Origin: Methanothrix sp.
GTDB lineage: Archaea; Halobacteriota; Methanosarcinia; Methanotrichales; Methanotrichaceae
Reading direction: 5' to 3'
Assembly: GCA_026394565.1 (NCBI GenBank)
Contig: JAPKYA010000002.1
Coordinates: 31,014 to 95,013 of the forward strand
Length of the DNA stretch: 64,000 nt
The position numbers and the translations under genes were made by a program. The notes beneath the pieces were generated by a model, which was given only the letters and a program-made list of their open reading frames with translations, ran no database searches and was not told where the DNA came from. Shown here piece by piece: positions 8,105-18,130 of the stretch (position 1 is its first letter; the number at the start of each line of letters is the position of its first letter).

Positions 8105-9463
8105 ATGGATCAGGCTGCCGTCGTAGTAGTAATATATTTGCTGGCGATGCTCGCCATTGGTGCTTGGGGGCTTCGCATGAAGGGACTGGAGGATTTCCAC
8201 CTGGCTGGGCGGAGCATAAAACTGGTTCTTCTTACGGGCACTTTCTGTGCCAGCATCATCGGCGCTTCGGCAACACTGGGCATGGCGGGCCTGGGCTTTT
8301 CCAAAGGCCTGCCCGGGGCATGGTGGATGCTCTCCGGTACGGCCGGACTGCTGGTGCTGGCCACCTTTTTTGCCGGGAAAGTGAGAGCTAGCGGATGCTA
8401 CACTCTGCCCGACTTGGTGGGCTCCTTTTATGGAGGAAGGGCAAGGTTTGTCGCCTCCGTTCTCATTGTTGTATCCTGGGTGGGAGTCATTGCCGTGCAG
8501 ATTGTGGCATGCGGCAAGGTGCTGGGAGCAGTATTTGGAGGAAACGAGACCTTATTCATGGCAGCATGCACAGCAGTCTTCGTACTCTACACAGCTCACG
8601 GAGGGCAGGGCTCGGTGATAAGGACAGACCTGGTACAGCTCATGATAATCTTAGCGGGAATGATAGTCCTGTTTTTCAGAGCATCAGAGGCTGCTGGGCC
8701 CGGCTTGCTCCTCAGCCAGAGCTTTCCCACGTCGGCAGAGATGGGCGGCTGGGATGTACTGTCCATGCTGCTGGTTGTCGGCTCGGCATATCTGGTCGGA
8801 CCGGACATGTATTCTCGTTTGCTCTCCGCCCATAGCCAGAGAGATGCAAAGATATCCGCTGCGATCGCAGCCGTTATCCTCATTCCCCTGGCCTTCCTGA
8901 TCGCATCCCTGGGCATCTTCGCCCGGTCGCTTTACCCGGCAGCATCACCTGAGCAGGCCCTTCCCGTGCTCCTGACAGGATTGCTGTCGCCCGGCCTAGA
9001 AGGACTGGTGGCGGCAGCTCTCCTGGCAGCATTCATGTCCTCAGCAGACACGAGCCTGATGACTGCCACCTCCATTTTAGCTCTGGATATTTATAGAAAG
9101 GCAAGTCCCGCGTCGAGTGAAAGGAAACTGATGGCCATGTCGAGGCTTTTTGTGTTAATCATAGGTATTCTGGCTTTGGCGTTAGCCGTCTCAATGCCCG
9201 GCATCATCAAGACATTGCTTATCGCTTATACCGTCTTTACCAGCGGTCTGCTCTTGCCGGTTATTGCCGGATTCTACCGAGAGCGTCTGAGGCTTACGCC
9301 TTCCGGAGCTCTGGCAGCGCTGCTGGGTGGCGGGATAACTGCAATCTTCCTGGGCCGGACGTATCCGCTGCTTGGCATGGCGGTCTCCGCAGCATTCCTA
9401 TTCGGGGTAAGCTGGTTGGAGAGACAGTATACGAAGCAGGAATGCCGGAACGCAATATTATAA
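8105..9463 (+). CDS. Sodium:solute symporter (SSS family)
   Basis: 452 aa polytopic carrier with about 12-13 membrane helices, of the SSS/PutP-like family that couples solute uptake to the Na+ gradient. Typical features are MKGLEDFHLAGRS after the first helix, GGQGSVIRTDLVQ in the middle and AAFMSSADTSLMTATSILA, the Ser-Ala-Asp signature around the sodium site. GAGGTATGG precedes the ATG at 8105; the frame is open from 8003 but that part is promoter. Substrate cannot be told from sequence. The likely accessory peptide at 7771 lies just upstream. Confidence 0.88.
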   Translation: MDQAAVVVVIYLLAMLAIGAWGLRMKGLEDFHLAGRSIKLVLLTGTFCASIIGASATLGMAGLGFSKGLPGAWWMLSGTAGLLVLATFFAGKVRASGCYTLPDLVGSFYGGRARFVASVLIVVSWVGVIAVQIVACGKVLGAVFGGNETLFMAACTAVFVLYTAHGGQGSVIRTDLVQLMIILAGMIVLFFRASEAAGPGLLLSQSFPTSAEMGGWDVLSMLLVVGSAYLVGPDMYSRLLSAHSQRDAKISAAIAAVILIPLAFLIASLGIFARSLYPAASPEQALPVLLTGLLSPGLEGLVAAALLAAFMSSADTSLMTATSILALDIYRKASPASSERKLMAMSRLFVLIIGILALALAVSMPGIIKTLLIAYTVFTSGLLLPVIAGFYRERLRLTPSGALAALLGGGITAIFLGRTYPLLGMAVSAAFLFGVSWLERQYTKQECRNAIL

Positions 9464-9545
9464 AAGTTCTTTCGAATGTAATCGCTATTGCTAATCCTTA
9501 AAAAATATTCAAGAGGCGGGCCCTATTGGCTATTCTCAATTCCAG

Positions 9546-9725
9546 TTACATGAACTGAGCAATAACTACAAAGACCAAAAAGAGCCCGGTCAACACGGCG
9601 ACGATGTTCCTGGCATCTGGCCTTTTGATTCCATATTTTTTTGGGCTCTTTGGTTTATTGTTACAAATAAATTCAGTGCCTCTCTCATATTGCATCATTT
9701 GATCTGTTATTCCAGTAACCGACAT
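9546..9725 (-). CDS. Small tail-anchored membrane protein, 59 aa
   Basis: On the minus strand TTGAGGTGAAATTAA precedes an ATG at 9725. The frame reads MSVTGITDQMMQYERGTEF, then a Lys/Pro-rich segment (NNKPKSPKKYG) and a C-terminal membrane helix NIVAVLTGLFLVFVVIAQFM ending in TAA at 9546. Good binding site, sensible composition and a clear helix support a real gene. No family recognised. The N-cytosolic, C-terminal helix plan matches the protein at 6564-6734. Confidence 0.65.
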   Translation of the reverse strand: MSVTGITDQMMQYERGTEFICNNKPKSPKKYGIKRPDARNIVAVLTGLFLVFVVIAQFM

Positions 9726-10146
9726 TTAATTTCACCTCAACCTTGTTTTTGCTTCATATGCTTCTTTTACCTATTTTACCTTTTTGGCATAATCATGAAA
9801 ATGGTCCATATCAATAAAGGGAAAAAGTTAAATAACCATTAATACATCGCAAATGGTAGATGATAAAGAAATGGATGCTCGCGTAATTGGCCCGACAGCA
9901 CTATTTTGCCATGGGGATCGTAGTTATGTTCATTTCTGGCGGCCATAAGATGTTCCCAGTGCAGCTGGGCTGAAGTGGACAGGAAAAGCGCTCATCGACT
10001 AAAACTGGTCCTATTTAGACCTGGCTGTATCAGCGGTAGTCTTAAAAAATACCGAGAATAACTTTGGCAAGGCAGAGAGCCATAGAGCGGATACTTAATG
10101 AAGGACGAACTGAGAATAGGACAATTGTGCCTCGGAGACCAAGGAT
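9726..10146. other. Intergenic region with decayed coding remnants
   Basis: 421 bp without an intact gene of normal size. The first 60 bp hold the promoter side of the minus-strand small gene (TTTACCTATTTTACC). From 9853 to about 10100 several short frames look coding but are broken by stops and shifts. A TTAAATAACC element near 9829 may be the promoter for the remnant at 9853. Confidence 0.4.
9853..9973 (+). pseudogene. Frameshifted remnant of a small membrane protein
   Basis: From ATG 9853 the frame gives MVDDKEMDARVIGPTALF and then stops at 9946-9948 in a nonsense tail. Shifting frame at about 9904-9910 restores a hydrophobic helix, AMGIVVMFISGGHKMFPVQLG, ending at TGA 9971-9973. The joined product would be about 39 aa with a cytosolic head and one membrane helix, the same plan as the neighbours at 6564 and 9546. 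A shift in a small gene is hard to prove, so this is tentative. Confidence 0.35.
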
Positions 10147-10506
10147 ATGAGCCGTAAATTTAGCGATCTAAAATCGAGCGATCTGGCCAAGTTGCCTGGT
10201 TTAACATATGATCACGCTTATATTGGAGAAGAGATAATTTATATGCACCTTTTTAATAAAAAGAATATGCACTGGTATCTGGCAGAGTATGGTCCCATTG
10301 GTAAGAAATTCTTCGGATTCTTCGAGAATAAAACGGATGGACTGGCCTCGGGGCAATGCGGCATCGAAGAAATTCTCTATTGGGCGAAAAGGGGAGATAC
10401 TCTGGAGCCGATGGTCGATGAAGACTGGAAGCCGATGAAAGCGAGAGAGATTCCTATTCTAACAGAATATGTAAAATTGATGATTTGCCAGCCGGATTTA
10501 ACGTAA
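10147..10506 (+). CDS. DUF2958-like protein
   Basis: 119 aa. The order of features fits DUF2958, a family common on plasmids and integrated elements: a hydrophobic target segment (IIYMHLFNKKNMHWYLAEY), FFGFFENKTDGLASGQCGIE and a C-terminal E..VDEDWKPMKAREIP that resembles the family's ERDxxFxP ending. No function is known. Preceded by AAGGAT just before the ATG. Its presence, together with the decayed sequence around it, suggests an old mobile insertion. Confidence 0.55.
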   Translation: MSRKFSDLKSSDLAKLPGLTYDHAYIGEEIIYMHLFNKKNMHWYLAEYGPIGKKFFGFFENKTDGLASGQCGIEEILYWAKRGDTLEPMVDEDWKPMKAREIPILTEYVKLMICQPDLT

Positions 10507-10824
10507 AAACGGGCCTAGCGATCGTGAACCAGTTATGGTTTGGAATTTGAATCTGCTACAGAAATCTACATTGTTGGATACTGATTATTTAGGATTAACA
10601 CACAATGAAAGCGTGTTCACAGTATCGCTATCCACAAACGAGTTCCAAAAGATTCCAACTTATTTATGGATCACGACCGATATTTAGCCCTTTCGGGAAA
10701 TACCTGGGCAAAAAGACTAAGGCATCTCATTTTCATAAGAGCAAGAACAATTCCTGTCAAATCTTCCATAGTCTTTAATACTGATGAAGGCAGACCAAAA
10801 TACAAAAAAAGGCCCGGCGAGCAA
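10507..10824. other. Intergenic region
   Basis: 318 bp A+T-rich sequence. A TTATTTATGG element at about 10657-10666 could be the TATA box for the gene at 10825. The in-frame ATG at 10666 lies in that element, so I do not accept it as the start. Nothing else recognised. Confidence 0.4.
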
Positions 10825-11274
10825 ATGCCCAGCGTCAAGTATACCAGAATAGAAATAACCCAAGAAGCATACATGGCTTTAGAGGCGGAAGCCATTCTCC
10901 AAGGTAAGACCTTGAAGAAACTCGCATCAGAAATGATATTGAAAGGGGCTTCTAAAAAGGCTCTAAATTTTGTCCAGGAATCAACGGTTTCAATCGAAGC
11001 CAACTTGAATTTTAGCAGAGATAAGCTATCAAGAGTGATAAACGATATCGGCACAACAAAGATAAACATCGATGAGGGCGTTATGGAGAACGTCCAGAAA
11101 AGTCTGGTTGATGAAGGATATCAAGGTGCGATGTTATATGTGGCTCAACATATGGCATCGATGCAACGGGACGAGCTTTTTCGGATATTGACAACCTGTC
11201 AGCTCAATAGAGTGCCTTCGGCGATGGCTGTGGATATCATTAAGAGTTTGAAGAGAATGCAAGGCGGCAAATAA
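10825..11274 (+). CDS. Hypothetical protein with possible ribbon-helix-helix N-terminus
   Basis: 149 aa, starting MPSVKYTRIEITQEAYMALE. The beginning (beta-like strand, then two helices: EAYMALEAEAILQGKTLKKLASEMIL) fits the size and pattern of a ribbon-helix-helix DNA-binding domain. The rest is helical with KSLVDEGYQGAMLYVAQHMA and a Lys-rich end. No family recognised. The frame is open back to 10666, but that ATG overlaps the presumed promoter. No partner toxin is visible next to it. Confidence 0.5.
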   Translation: MPSVKYTRIEITQEAYMALEAEAILQGKTLKKLASEMILKGASKKALNFVQESTVSIEANLNFSRDKLSRVINDIGTTKINIDEGVMENVQKSLVDEGYQGAMLYVAQHMASMQRDELFRILTTCQLNRVPSAMAVDIIKSLKRMQGGK

Positions 11275-11591
11275 GCAAAAATGATGATATGCTGTGATTT
11301 GACTTTTTGGCACCGAGATGCCACTTATCTCATCTTGCACTTTTTGTTATAGTGCTGTGTAGTCCCGAATGTTTGGATATCTTTATATACCAATGCCGGA
11401 ATGTGCATTCTCCTCATGGAGAACGGCGCTGAGCAAGCAAGAAAATCTCTTCGTTTCTTCTCCTTTAAGAGGGATCAGAATAATGGAATCAATTGATTTT
11501 GTATCCGGCCAACGTGAGCCAGATAAATTTAGAAACAATTAAGTCTTATCAGATTATCTCCTTAAGATTATTTCATTCGAAGGCGACAAAA
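11275..11591. other. Leader region of the kdp operon
   Basis: 317 bp. A clear TATA box, TCTTTATATACC, lies at about 11379-11390. Initiation near 11410 would give a leader of about 180 nt before kdpA. The leader has two small frames: 11416-11496 (26 aa, at or just after the expected start of transcription) and 11483-11542 (19 aa, MESIDFVSGQREPDKFRNN, preceded by AGAGGGAT). These could be leader peptides or chance. No known riboswitch recognised. Confidence 0.4.
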
Positions 11592-13295
11592 ATGTCAATG
11601 GAATTTGGTTACATTGCCCTGTTGTTAGGCACCCTGATAGTCCTGGCCGTGCCTACTGGAAGATATATTGCGAAAGTTTTCAACGGCGAGCCTACCCGAG
11701 TTACGCCTCTCTTCCGGCCTGTCGAAAAGGCGTTTTACAGGATGGCGGGTGTGGACGAGACAAGAGAGATGTCCTGGAAGAGCTACGTTGCCGCCCTCTT
11801 GATCTTCAATGCCCTGGGTCTGGCAGCCGTCTTTTTGCTGCAGGAACTGCAGGGCTTTCTTCCTTTCAATCCTCAGAACCTGGGAGCAGTTCGCTGGGAT
11901 ACGGCCCTCAATACGGCAGTCTCCTTCACCACCAACACCAACTGGCAGGCCTATAGCGGGGAACAGACGATGAGCTATCTCACCCAGATGCTGGGCTTGA
12001 CTGTGCAAAATTTCCTCTCCGCGGCTGTGGGGCTATCCGCAGCCATGGCCGTCATTCGAGGCTTCACTCGCAAAAATGCCGCCACCCTGGGGAATTTCTG
12101 GGTCGACCTCACCCGGTCGGCGCTTTATCTGCTGCTGCCCCTGGCCCTCATTTGGGCCCTCTTATTTGCATCCCAGGGCGTAATTCAGACCCTGGGCCCC
12201 TATGTCATTGCCCATACCCTTGAGGGAGGGGAGCAGGTCATCTCTTTAGGGCCCGTGGCTTCGCAGGAGGCCATCAAATTCCTGGGAACCAATGGAGGCG
12301 GCTTCTTCAATGCCAACTCCGCCCATCCTTTTGAGAACCCCACGCCCCTCACGGACTTTTTGCAGGTGTTGGCCATGCTGCTGATAGCGGCATCGCTTCC
12401 CTTCGCCTTTGGAGCAATGGTCAATAACCCCAGACAGGGCTGGGCCATATTTGCGGCCATGTTCATTCTTTACCTGATGGGTTTGGGCTTCGCCCTCTGG
12501 GCGGAAGAACAGGGGAGCCCCCTGCTGGAGAGGCTGGGCGTGGCCGGCGGAGTCAATATGGAGGGCAAAGAGGTGCGCTTCGGCATAGTGCCATCGGTGC
12601 TCTTTGCCCAGTCTACCACAGTAACCTCCGATGGAGGCGTGAACAGCATGCACGACAGCTTTATGCCTCTAGCCGGCCTGGTTCTGCTTTTTAACATGTG
12701 CATAGGCGAGGTGATCTTCGGCGGAGTCGGGGTGGGACTGATAGGCATTTTCTTCTATGCCATCATGACCATGTTCTTAGCCGGCCTGATGATCGGCCGC
12801 ACTCCTGAGCTCTTCGGCAAAAAACTGGAGCCCTTCGAGATGAGAATGGCCGTCATCGGTTTGCTGGCTCCTTCCATCGCTCTGCTGATGCTGGCAGGTC
12901 TTGCCATAGTACTGCCCCAGGGCCTCCTTAGCCTGAACAACGGCGGCCCGCACGGACTCTCTGAGATCCTCTATGCTTTCGCCTCGGCCTGCGGCAATAA
13001 CGGGTCCGCCTTTGCCGGCCTGAACGCCAACACCACCTTCTACAACCTGACCCTGTCTCTGGCGATGCTGGTAGGCAGATTTGCCACGATATTGCCGGCG
13101 CTGGCCATAGCCGGCTCCCTGGCGGCAAAGAGGATAGTGCCCGCCAGCACGGCAACATTTCCCGTCGCCAGTCCGCTCTTCGTGATCATGTTGGTAGGCA
13201 CGGTCATCATAGTCGGGGCTCTGACCTTCTTCCCAGTCTTTGTGCTTGGCCCCATACTCGAGCACCTGCTGATGCAGGCTGGCAGGACCTTTTAA
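11592..13295 (+). CDS. kdpA: Potassium-transporting ATPase subunit A
   Basis: K+-binding and channel-like membrane subunit of the Kdp P-type ATPase, 567 aa with about ten to twelve membrane helices, full length. Selectivity-filter regions typical of the family are seen, e.g. [31 protein letters not shown] and [18 protein letters not shown]. The start is the ATG at 11592 ([13 protein letters not shown]), which puts the first helix at the N-terminus; the open frame to 11493 lies in the leader. First gene of kdpABC(D). No kdpF is visible. Confidence 0.95.
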   Translation: MSMEFGYIALLLGTLIVLAVPTGRYIAKVFNGEPTRVTPLFRPVEKAFYRMAGVDETREMSWKSYVAALLIFNALGLAAVFLLQELQGFLPFNPQNLGAVRWDTALNTAVSFTTNTNWQAYSGEQTMSYLTQMLGLTVQNFLSAAVGLSAAMAVIRGFTRKNAATLGNFWVDLTRSALYLLLPLALIWALLFASQGVIQTLGPYVIAHTLEGGEQVISLGPVASQEAIKFLGTNGGGFFNANSAHPFENPTPLTDFLQVLAMLLIAASLPFAFGAMVNNPRQGWAIFAAMFILYLMGLGFALWAEEQGSPLLERLGVAGGVNMEGKEVRFGIVPSVLFAQSTTVTSDGGVNSMHDSFMPLAGLVLLFNMCIGEVIFGGVGVGLIGIFFYAIMTMFLAGLMIGRTPELFGKKLEPFEMRMAVIGLLAPSIALLMLAGLAIVLPQGLLSLNNGGPHGLSEILYAFASACGNNGSAFAGLNANTTFYNLTLSLAMLVGRFATILPALAIAGSLAAKRIVPASTATFPVASPLFVIMLVGTVIIVGALTFFPVFVLGPILEHLLMQAGRTF

Positions 13296-13306
13296 GGAGT
13301 GATGAT

Positions 13307-15343
13307 ATGCACATCAATAAGTCCGATTTATGGCAGACTTCCCAGATAAAGCAGGCCATTTTAGATTCCATCCCCAAGCTGGACCCGCGCCGCCTCTGGC
13401 GCAGCCCAGTGATGCTCGCCGTGGAGATGGGCGCCATTCTGACCACACTGATCACGGCGCGCGATTTGATCACGGGCGGGAATGCGGGATTCGACGGCCA
13501 GATCAGCCTCTGGCTCTGGTTCACCATACTCTTCGCCAACTTCGCTGAGGCTCTGGCGGAAGGGCGGGGCCGGGCTCAGGCTGAGACTCTTCGCAAGGCG
13601 AAGAGCGAGGCCATAGCCCAAAGATTGTCGGCCAATGGCAGCATCGAGCAGGTATCGGCCCTGCAGCTTGTCAAAGGCGATCTTGTTCTGGCAAAGGACG
13701 GCGAGACCATCCCCAGCGACGGCGAGATCGTAGAGGGAGTCGCACTGGTGGATGAATCAGCCATCACGGGCGAATCGGCACCAGTAGTTCGCGAGGCTGG
13801 AGGCGACCTCTGCGGCGTCACTGGCGGCACTAGAGTACTCTCCGGGAAGATCAAGATCCTCATCACTGCGGACCCGGGCAAGACCTTCCTTGACCAGATG
13901 ATCGGCATGGTGGAGAGCGCCAAGCGCCAGAAGACTCCCAATGAGCAGGCTCTGGAGATACTGCTCATAGGTCTTACAGGGCTGTTCGCAGTGGTGGTAA
14001 TCAGCCTGGAGGTCTTTGCCGGGTATATGGGTCTCATCGTTTCCGTGCCAGTGCTGGTGGCGCTGCTGGTCTGCCTGATGCCCACCACTATCGGCGGCCT
14101 GCTGCCAGCCATCGGCATCGCCGGCATGGACAGGCTGCTTTCTCATAACGTCATCGCCATGAGCGGCAGGGCGGTGGAGGCCTCGGGCGACGTGGATGTG
14201 GTGCTCATGGACAAGACCGGCACCATCACCCTGGGAAACAGAATGGCCACACAGTTCCTGCCAGCAGTTGGAGTGACGAAAGAGGAGCTGGCTACGGCTG
14301 CGATGTATTCCTCCCTGGCGGACGAGACGCCGGAAGGGCGCAGCATAGTGGATCTGTGCAAGGAGACTCTGGGCATCCGCGGCAGGGATATCCGGGCGCC
14401 GGATGGCTCCTCATTCATCCCCTTCAGTGCCGAGACTCGCATGAGCGGCATAGACTGGAGCGGGAGGGAGATTCGCAAAGGTGCCCATGACGCCATTGAG
14501 GAATATGTGAAAAATAAGGGCGGTGCAATGCCTGAGAGCATCAGAGCTGCAGTTGACAGCATTGCGAGAGATGGCGGCACACCTCTGGTCGTCGCCGATG
14601 GCGCGAGGATTTTGGGGGCCGTCCGTCTGAAGGATGTGCTCAAGGAGAATATCAAGGAGCGCCTATCTCGCCTGCGATTGGTTGGCATTCGCTCAGTCAT
14701 GATCACGGGAGACAATCCCATGACGGCGGCAGCCATCGCCGCGGAGGCTGGAATCGATGACTTCATCGGCCAGGCCCGACCGGAGGTCAAGCTGGAGGCC
14801 ATTCGAAAATATCAGAGGGAAGGGCACCTGGTGGCGATGATTGGAGACGGCACCAACGATGCCCCGGCTCTGGCCCAGGCCGATGTGGCCGTGGCCATGA
14901 ATGCAGGAACTCAGGCCGCCAGGGAGGCGGCCAACATGGTGGATCTGGACTCCAATCCGGCCAAGCTGCTGGACATAGTGGAGATCGGCAAACAGATATT
15001 GATCACCAGAGGGGCGCTGACCACATTCAGCGTGGCCAACGATGTCTCCAAGTACTTCGCCATCATCCCCGCCATATTTGCGGCCGAGTATCCCATGCTG
15101 GGTGTGCTGAACGTCATGCATCTGGCTACGCCGAGCAGCGCGGTGCTTTCCGCGATTATCTTCAATGCCATCATCATCCCTCTCTTGATACCGCTATCAC
15201 TGCGAGGCGTGCGCTACACGCCCACGACCGCCTCCGAGCTGCTGCGACGCAATTTATTGATCTACGGCCTGGGCGGACTGGCAGTGCCTTTCATCGGCAT
15301 CAAACTGATCGACATGCTGGTTATTTTCCTGCATCTGGAGTGA
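13307..15343 (+). CDS. kdpB: Potassium-transporting ATPase ATP-binding subunit B
   Basis: Catalytic P-type ATPase subunit, 678 aa, full length. Seen in order: actuator-domain motif [10 protein letters not shown] near 155, the phosphorylated Asp302 in [10 protein letters not shown], the nucleotide-binding region with [21 protein letters not shown] and the hinge [19 protein letters not shown]. The membrane helices near residues 35-85, 220-275 and at the C-terminus are present. AAGGAGTGATGAT precedes the ATG. 11 nt after kdpA. Confidence 0.97.
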   Translation: MHINKSDLWQTSQIKQAILDSIPKLDPRRLWRSPVMLAVEMGAILTTLITARDLITGGNAGFDGQISLWLWFTILFANFAEALAEGRGRAQAETLRKAKSEAIAQRLSANGSIEQVSALQLVKGDLVLAKDGETIPSDGEIVEGVALVDESAITGESAPVVREAGGDLCGVTGGTRVLSGKIKILITADPGKTFLDQMIGMVESAKRQKTPNEQALEILLIGLTGLFAVVVISLEVFAGYMGLIVSVPVLVALLVCLMPTTIGGLLPAIGIAGMDRLLSHNVIAMSGRAVEASGDVDVVLMDKTGTITLGNRMATQFLPAVGVTKEELATAAMYSSLADETPEGRSIVDLCKETLGIRGRDIRAPDGSSFIPFSAETRMSGIDWSGREIRKGAHDAIEEYVKNKGGAMPESIRAAVDSIARDGGTPLVVADGARILGAVRLKDVLKENIKERLSRLRLVGIRSVMITGDNPMTAAAIAAEAGIDDFIGQARPEVKLEAIRKYQREGHLVAMIGDGTNDAPALAQADVAVAMNAGTQAAREAANMVDLDSNPAKLLDIVEIGKQILITRGALTTFSVANDVSKYFAIIPAIFAAEYPMLGVLNVMHLATPSSAVLSAIIFNAIIIPLLIPLSLRGVRYTPTTASELLRRNLLIYGLGGLAVPFIGIKLIDMLVIFLHLE

Positions 15344-15348
15344 GGAAT

Positions 15349-15933
15349 ATGTTCGAATTTGCAAAAGAAATAAGGCCTGCAGTGACTTTGTTCCTGGCCT
15401 TCACTCTGCTCACCGGTCTCGCCTATCCTCTGTTCATAACCGGCATAGTCCAGACTGCCATGCCTGCCAAGGCCGAGGGAAGCCTGCTGGTAGTTGACGG
15501 CAGAATCGTGGGCTCAGAGCTCATCGGCCAGACATTCCAGAGCCCCGGCTACTTCCATGGACGGCCTTCTTATGTCAATTACAGCGCCAACGGCTCAGGT
15601 GCCAGCAACCTCGGGCCAACCAGTGCCAGGCTTATGGAAGAGGTGAGCCGAAGGATAGATCAAGTCCGGCGCGAGAATGGGCTGTCAACTGATCAGAGCG
15701 TGCCCGCTGATCTGGTCCTGACCTCAGGCAGCGGCCTGGACCCGCACATAAGCCGGCAGGGAGCAATAGAGCAGGTGGCGCGCGTGGCCGAAGCGAGAGG
15801 ACTTACGCATTCTGCTGTGCAGGCGCTGGTCGATCAAAATGTCGAGCCTGCCATGCTTGGCATACTGGGGCAGGAGAGGGTGAACGTGCTCAGGCTCAAC
15901 CTGGCCCTGGATGAGGTGACGAGGGAGAGTTAG
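15349..15933 (+). CDS. kdpC: Potassium-transporting ATPase subunit C
   Basis: Single-span subunit of Kdp, 194 aa: membrane helix at about residues 11-32, then an extracytoplasmic domain with GSELIGQTFQSPGYFHGRPS and SGSGLDPHISRQGAIEQV, both conserved KdpC stretches. The frame is open from a GTG at 15340 overlapping kdpB, but GGAGTGAGG supports the ATG at 15349. Confidence 0.95.
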   Translation: MFEFAKEIRPAVTLFLAFTLLTGLAYPLFITGIVQTAMPAKAEGSLLVVDGRIVGSELIGQTFQSPGYFHGRPSYVNYSANGSGASNLGPTSARLMEEVSRRIDQVRRENGLSTDQSVPADLVLTSGSGLDPHISRQGAIEQVARVAEARGLTHSAVQALVDQNVEPAMLGILGQERVNVLRLNLALDEVTRES

Positions 15934-15936
15934 ACA

Positions 15937-17910
15937 ATGGAGATGGATTGCCGTCCGGATCCGGATCAATTATTGCAGCAACTTCAGCATGAAGAGAGCG
16001 TGGCCAGCAGCAGCCGCGGACATCTCAAGATTCTCCTTGGCGCGGCTGCGGGCGTCGGCAAGACCTACAAAATGCTCGAAGAGGCACAGCAACTAAAAAA
16101 GAGCTGTGTGGATGTCGTTGTCGCACTGGTGGAGACACATGGACGGCATGATACCGAGGTCCTGCTGGAGGGACTGGAGGTCACTGCGCGCTGCCGTCTC
16201 GATCGAGGCGGCCTGGAGACCCTGGAGATGGATCTGGACGCAGTCCTGGCCCGCCATCCGGCCATCGCCCTGGTGGACGAGCTGGCTCATACCAACGCAC
16301 CGGACCTTCGTCATGCCAAGCGCTACCAGGATGTAGAAGAGCTGCTGGATGCGGGCATCGGCGTCTACACAACCCTGAACATCCAGCACATTGAGAGCCT
16401 CAACGATATCGTATTTCAAATCACGGGCGTGCGGGTTCGAGAGACTCTGCCGGACAGGATATTAGAGCTGGCCGATGAGATAGAAGTCGTAGATCTGACT
16501 CCGGAGGATCTGCTGCAGCGGTTTAAGGACGGCAAGGTGTACGTGCCCGCCCAGGCAGAGCAAGCCGTGCAGCGCTTTTTCCGCAAAGGCAACCTGTTGG
16601 GACTGCGAGAGATAGCTCTGAGATATGCAGCCCGCATGGTGGATGAGGACATGCGCTCCTACATGGAGAGGCATGGCATCCTGGGCCCCTGGCCGGCCGG
16701 ATCGAGGTTGTTGGTCTGCATCACCGCCAGTACCTTCTCAGAGCGGCTGGTACGCATAGGGCAGCGCATGGCTGCAGACCAGGATGCCGAGTGGTTCGGG
16801 GTTTATGTAGAATCTCCTCAAGAGACATCATCCACACAGATCGCTCGGAATCAGCTGGCGCGCAACTTGACACTGGCAAGGGAGCTGGGGGCAAAGGTTC
16901 AGATTCTGAGCGCACAGAATATCGCCGAGGAGGTCATCGCCTTCTCCAGAGAGCATAATATCACCGTCATCGTCGTCGGACTGCCGCGTCGCCGTTCGTG
17001 GAACAGATGGTGGAGGGGGTCAGTGGTAAACGAGATCATAAGACGAAGTGGACAGATCCATGTGCTCGTCATCGGCGGCGCAGAAGCCGATATAGCGAAA
17101 CAAGAGGCCCCGTCGCTTGCGGGCGACATAAACTGGCGGCAGCTCTCCGGCAGCCTCTTAATCGTAGCGGCAACGGTCGTCTTTTGCTGGCTGCTGCAAA
17201 ACCAGCTGGGCCTCATCAACATCGCCATGATCCTGCTCTTGCCTGTGATCTACAGCGGAATGACCTGGGGCAGGCGCTCAGGTCTGATTGCATCAATCCT
17301 GGCCGTAGCCGCCCTGGATTTCTTCTTCGTGCCTCCCAGAATGACACTGGCAGTTGAAGATCTGCTCTATCTGCCCATGTTCATCGTTTTCGTTATAGTA
17401 GGAATAATAACCAGCTTTCTGGCGGATGTGGTGAGATGGCAGGGAGAGGGCGCCCGTCAAAGGGAGCGCTTTGTCTCCAATCTCTATTCCTTCAGTCGCA
17501 ACCTGATGGCAGCCGGGAACGGGGAAGAACTTCTGAGCTCTGCCGCCAGAGAGATTGCAGAGGCCTTCGAGTGTGAAGTGATGATACTGCTGCCTGACGA
17601 AACCGGACGGTTGAAGGAACGGGCCAAGATGGGAGAACACCTGATATTTGATGAGCGCAAGCTGGGTGTGGCCACCTGGGTCCTCAGACACGGCCAGGAA
17701 GCAGGACACGGCACTGAGACTCTTTCCTCAGCGACGCTTTTTTACCTGCCTCTTAAGACCAAAGAAGTCACCATTGGAGTGCTGGGTGTGGGATTGGGCA
17801 AGGCGGAACAGCTCTTGCTGCCTGAACAGAAGAGGTTACTGGAAGCATTCACGAACATCCTGGCCTTGTCTTTAGCCCGTAGCACGAATTCGTCATCTAC
17901 AAAAATATAA
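15937..17910 (+). CDS. kdpD: KdpD-like potassium sensor without a histidine kinase domain
   Basis: 657 aa. Residues about 25-235 form the KdpD domain with a Walker A GAAAGVGKT and LVDELAHTNA; about 245-375 a USP-like domain (LLVCITASTFSERLVRIGQR); about 400-500 four membrane helices (DUF4118), with FFFVPPRMTLAVED between them; about 510-650 a GAF-like domain. The protein then stops, so the HisKA and ATPase domains of bacterial KdpD (near 890 aa) are absent and no kdpE follows. It may regulate Kdp by direct contact or through the USP/Walker part; this is inference. Gene begins 3 nt after kdpC. Confidence 0.88.
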   Translation: MEMDCRPDPDQLLQQLQHEESVASSSRGHLKILLGAAAGVGKTYKMLEEAQQLKKSCVDVVVALVETHGRHDTEVLLEGLEVTARCRLDRGGLETLEMDLDAVLARHPAIALVDELAHTNAPDLRHAKRYQDVEELLDAGIGVYTTLNIQHIESLNDIVFQITGVRVRETLPDRILELADEIEVVDLTPEDLLQRFKDGKVYVPAQAEQAVQRFFRKGNLLGLREIALRYAARMVDEDMRSYMERHGILGPWPAGSRLLVCITASTFSERLVRIGQRMAADQDAEWFGVYVESPQETSSTQIARNQLARNLTLARELGAKVQILSAQNIAEEVIAFSREHNITVIVVGLPRRRSWNRWWRGSVVNEIIRRSGQIHVLVIGGAEADIAKQEAPSLAGDINWRQLSGSLLIVAATVVFCWLLQNQLGLINIAMILLLPVIYSGMTWGRRSGLIASILAVAALDFFFVPPRMTLAVEDLLYLPMFIVFVIVGIITSFLADVVRWQGEGARQRERFVSNLYSFSRNLMAAGNGEELLSSAAREIAEAFECEVMILLPDETGRLKERAKMGEHLIFDERKLGVATWVLRHGQEAGHGTETLSSATLFYLPLKTKEVTIGVLGVGLGKAEQLLLPEQKRLLEAFTNILALSLARSTNSSSTKI

Positions 17911-18130
17911 TATAGATTTAACGGAAACTCTTATATCCAAAGATCGCCACTACGGCGAGCTTCAGATGAAATCAACTGCAAAGGCACGTCTTCAATGGAA
18001 TAGGCCGGTTGACAGAGGTTTGAAACCTTGAAAGAATTCAGCGACCATCTTAACTTGGCAGAAGAGACGCCCGAACCTTGCGCTCCACTCTTGAAGCCTG
18101 AACCCTGGGCTTGAATTCGGGGGAGGGGAG
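17911..18130 (+). promoter_or_regulatory. Promoter and leader of the trkH-trkA operon
   Basis: GGAAACTCTTATATCC near 17924-17939 gives a BRE/TATA-like element. Initiation about 25 nt downstream would leave a leader of roughly 165 nt before trkH. A small palindrome AGGTTTGAAACCT lies at 18009-18021. No known RNA element recognised. Confidence 0.35.

Noticed and set aside
11275..11591. kdp leader as a known c-di-AMP or potassium riboswitch
   Set aside because: No conserved core of those riboswitch classes could be seen; only a long leader is supported.
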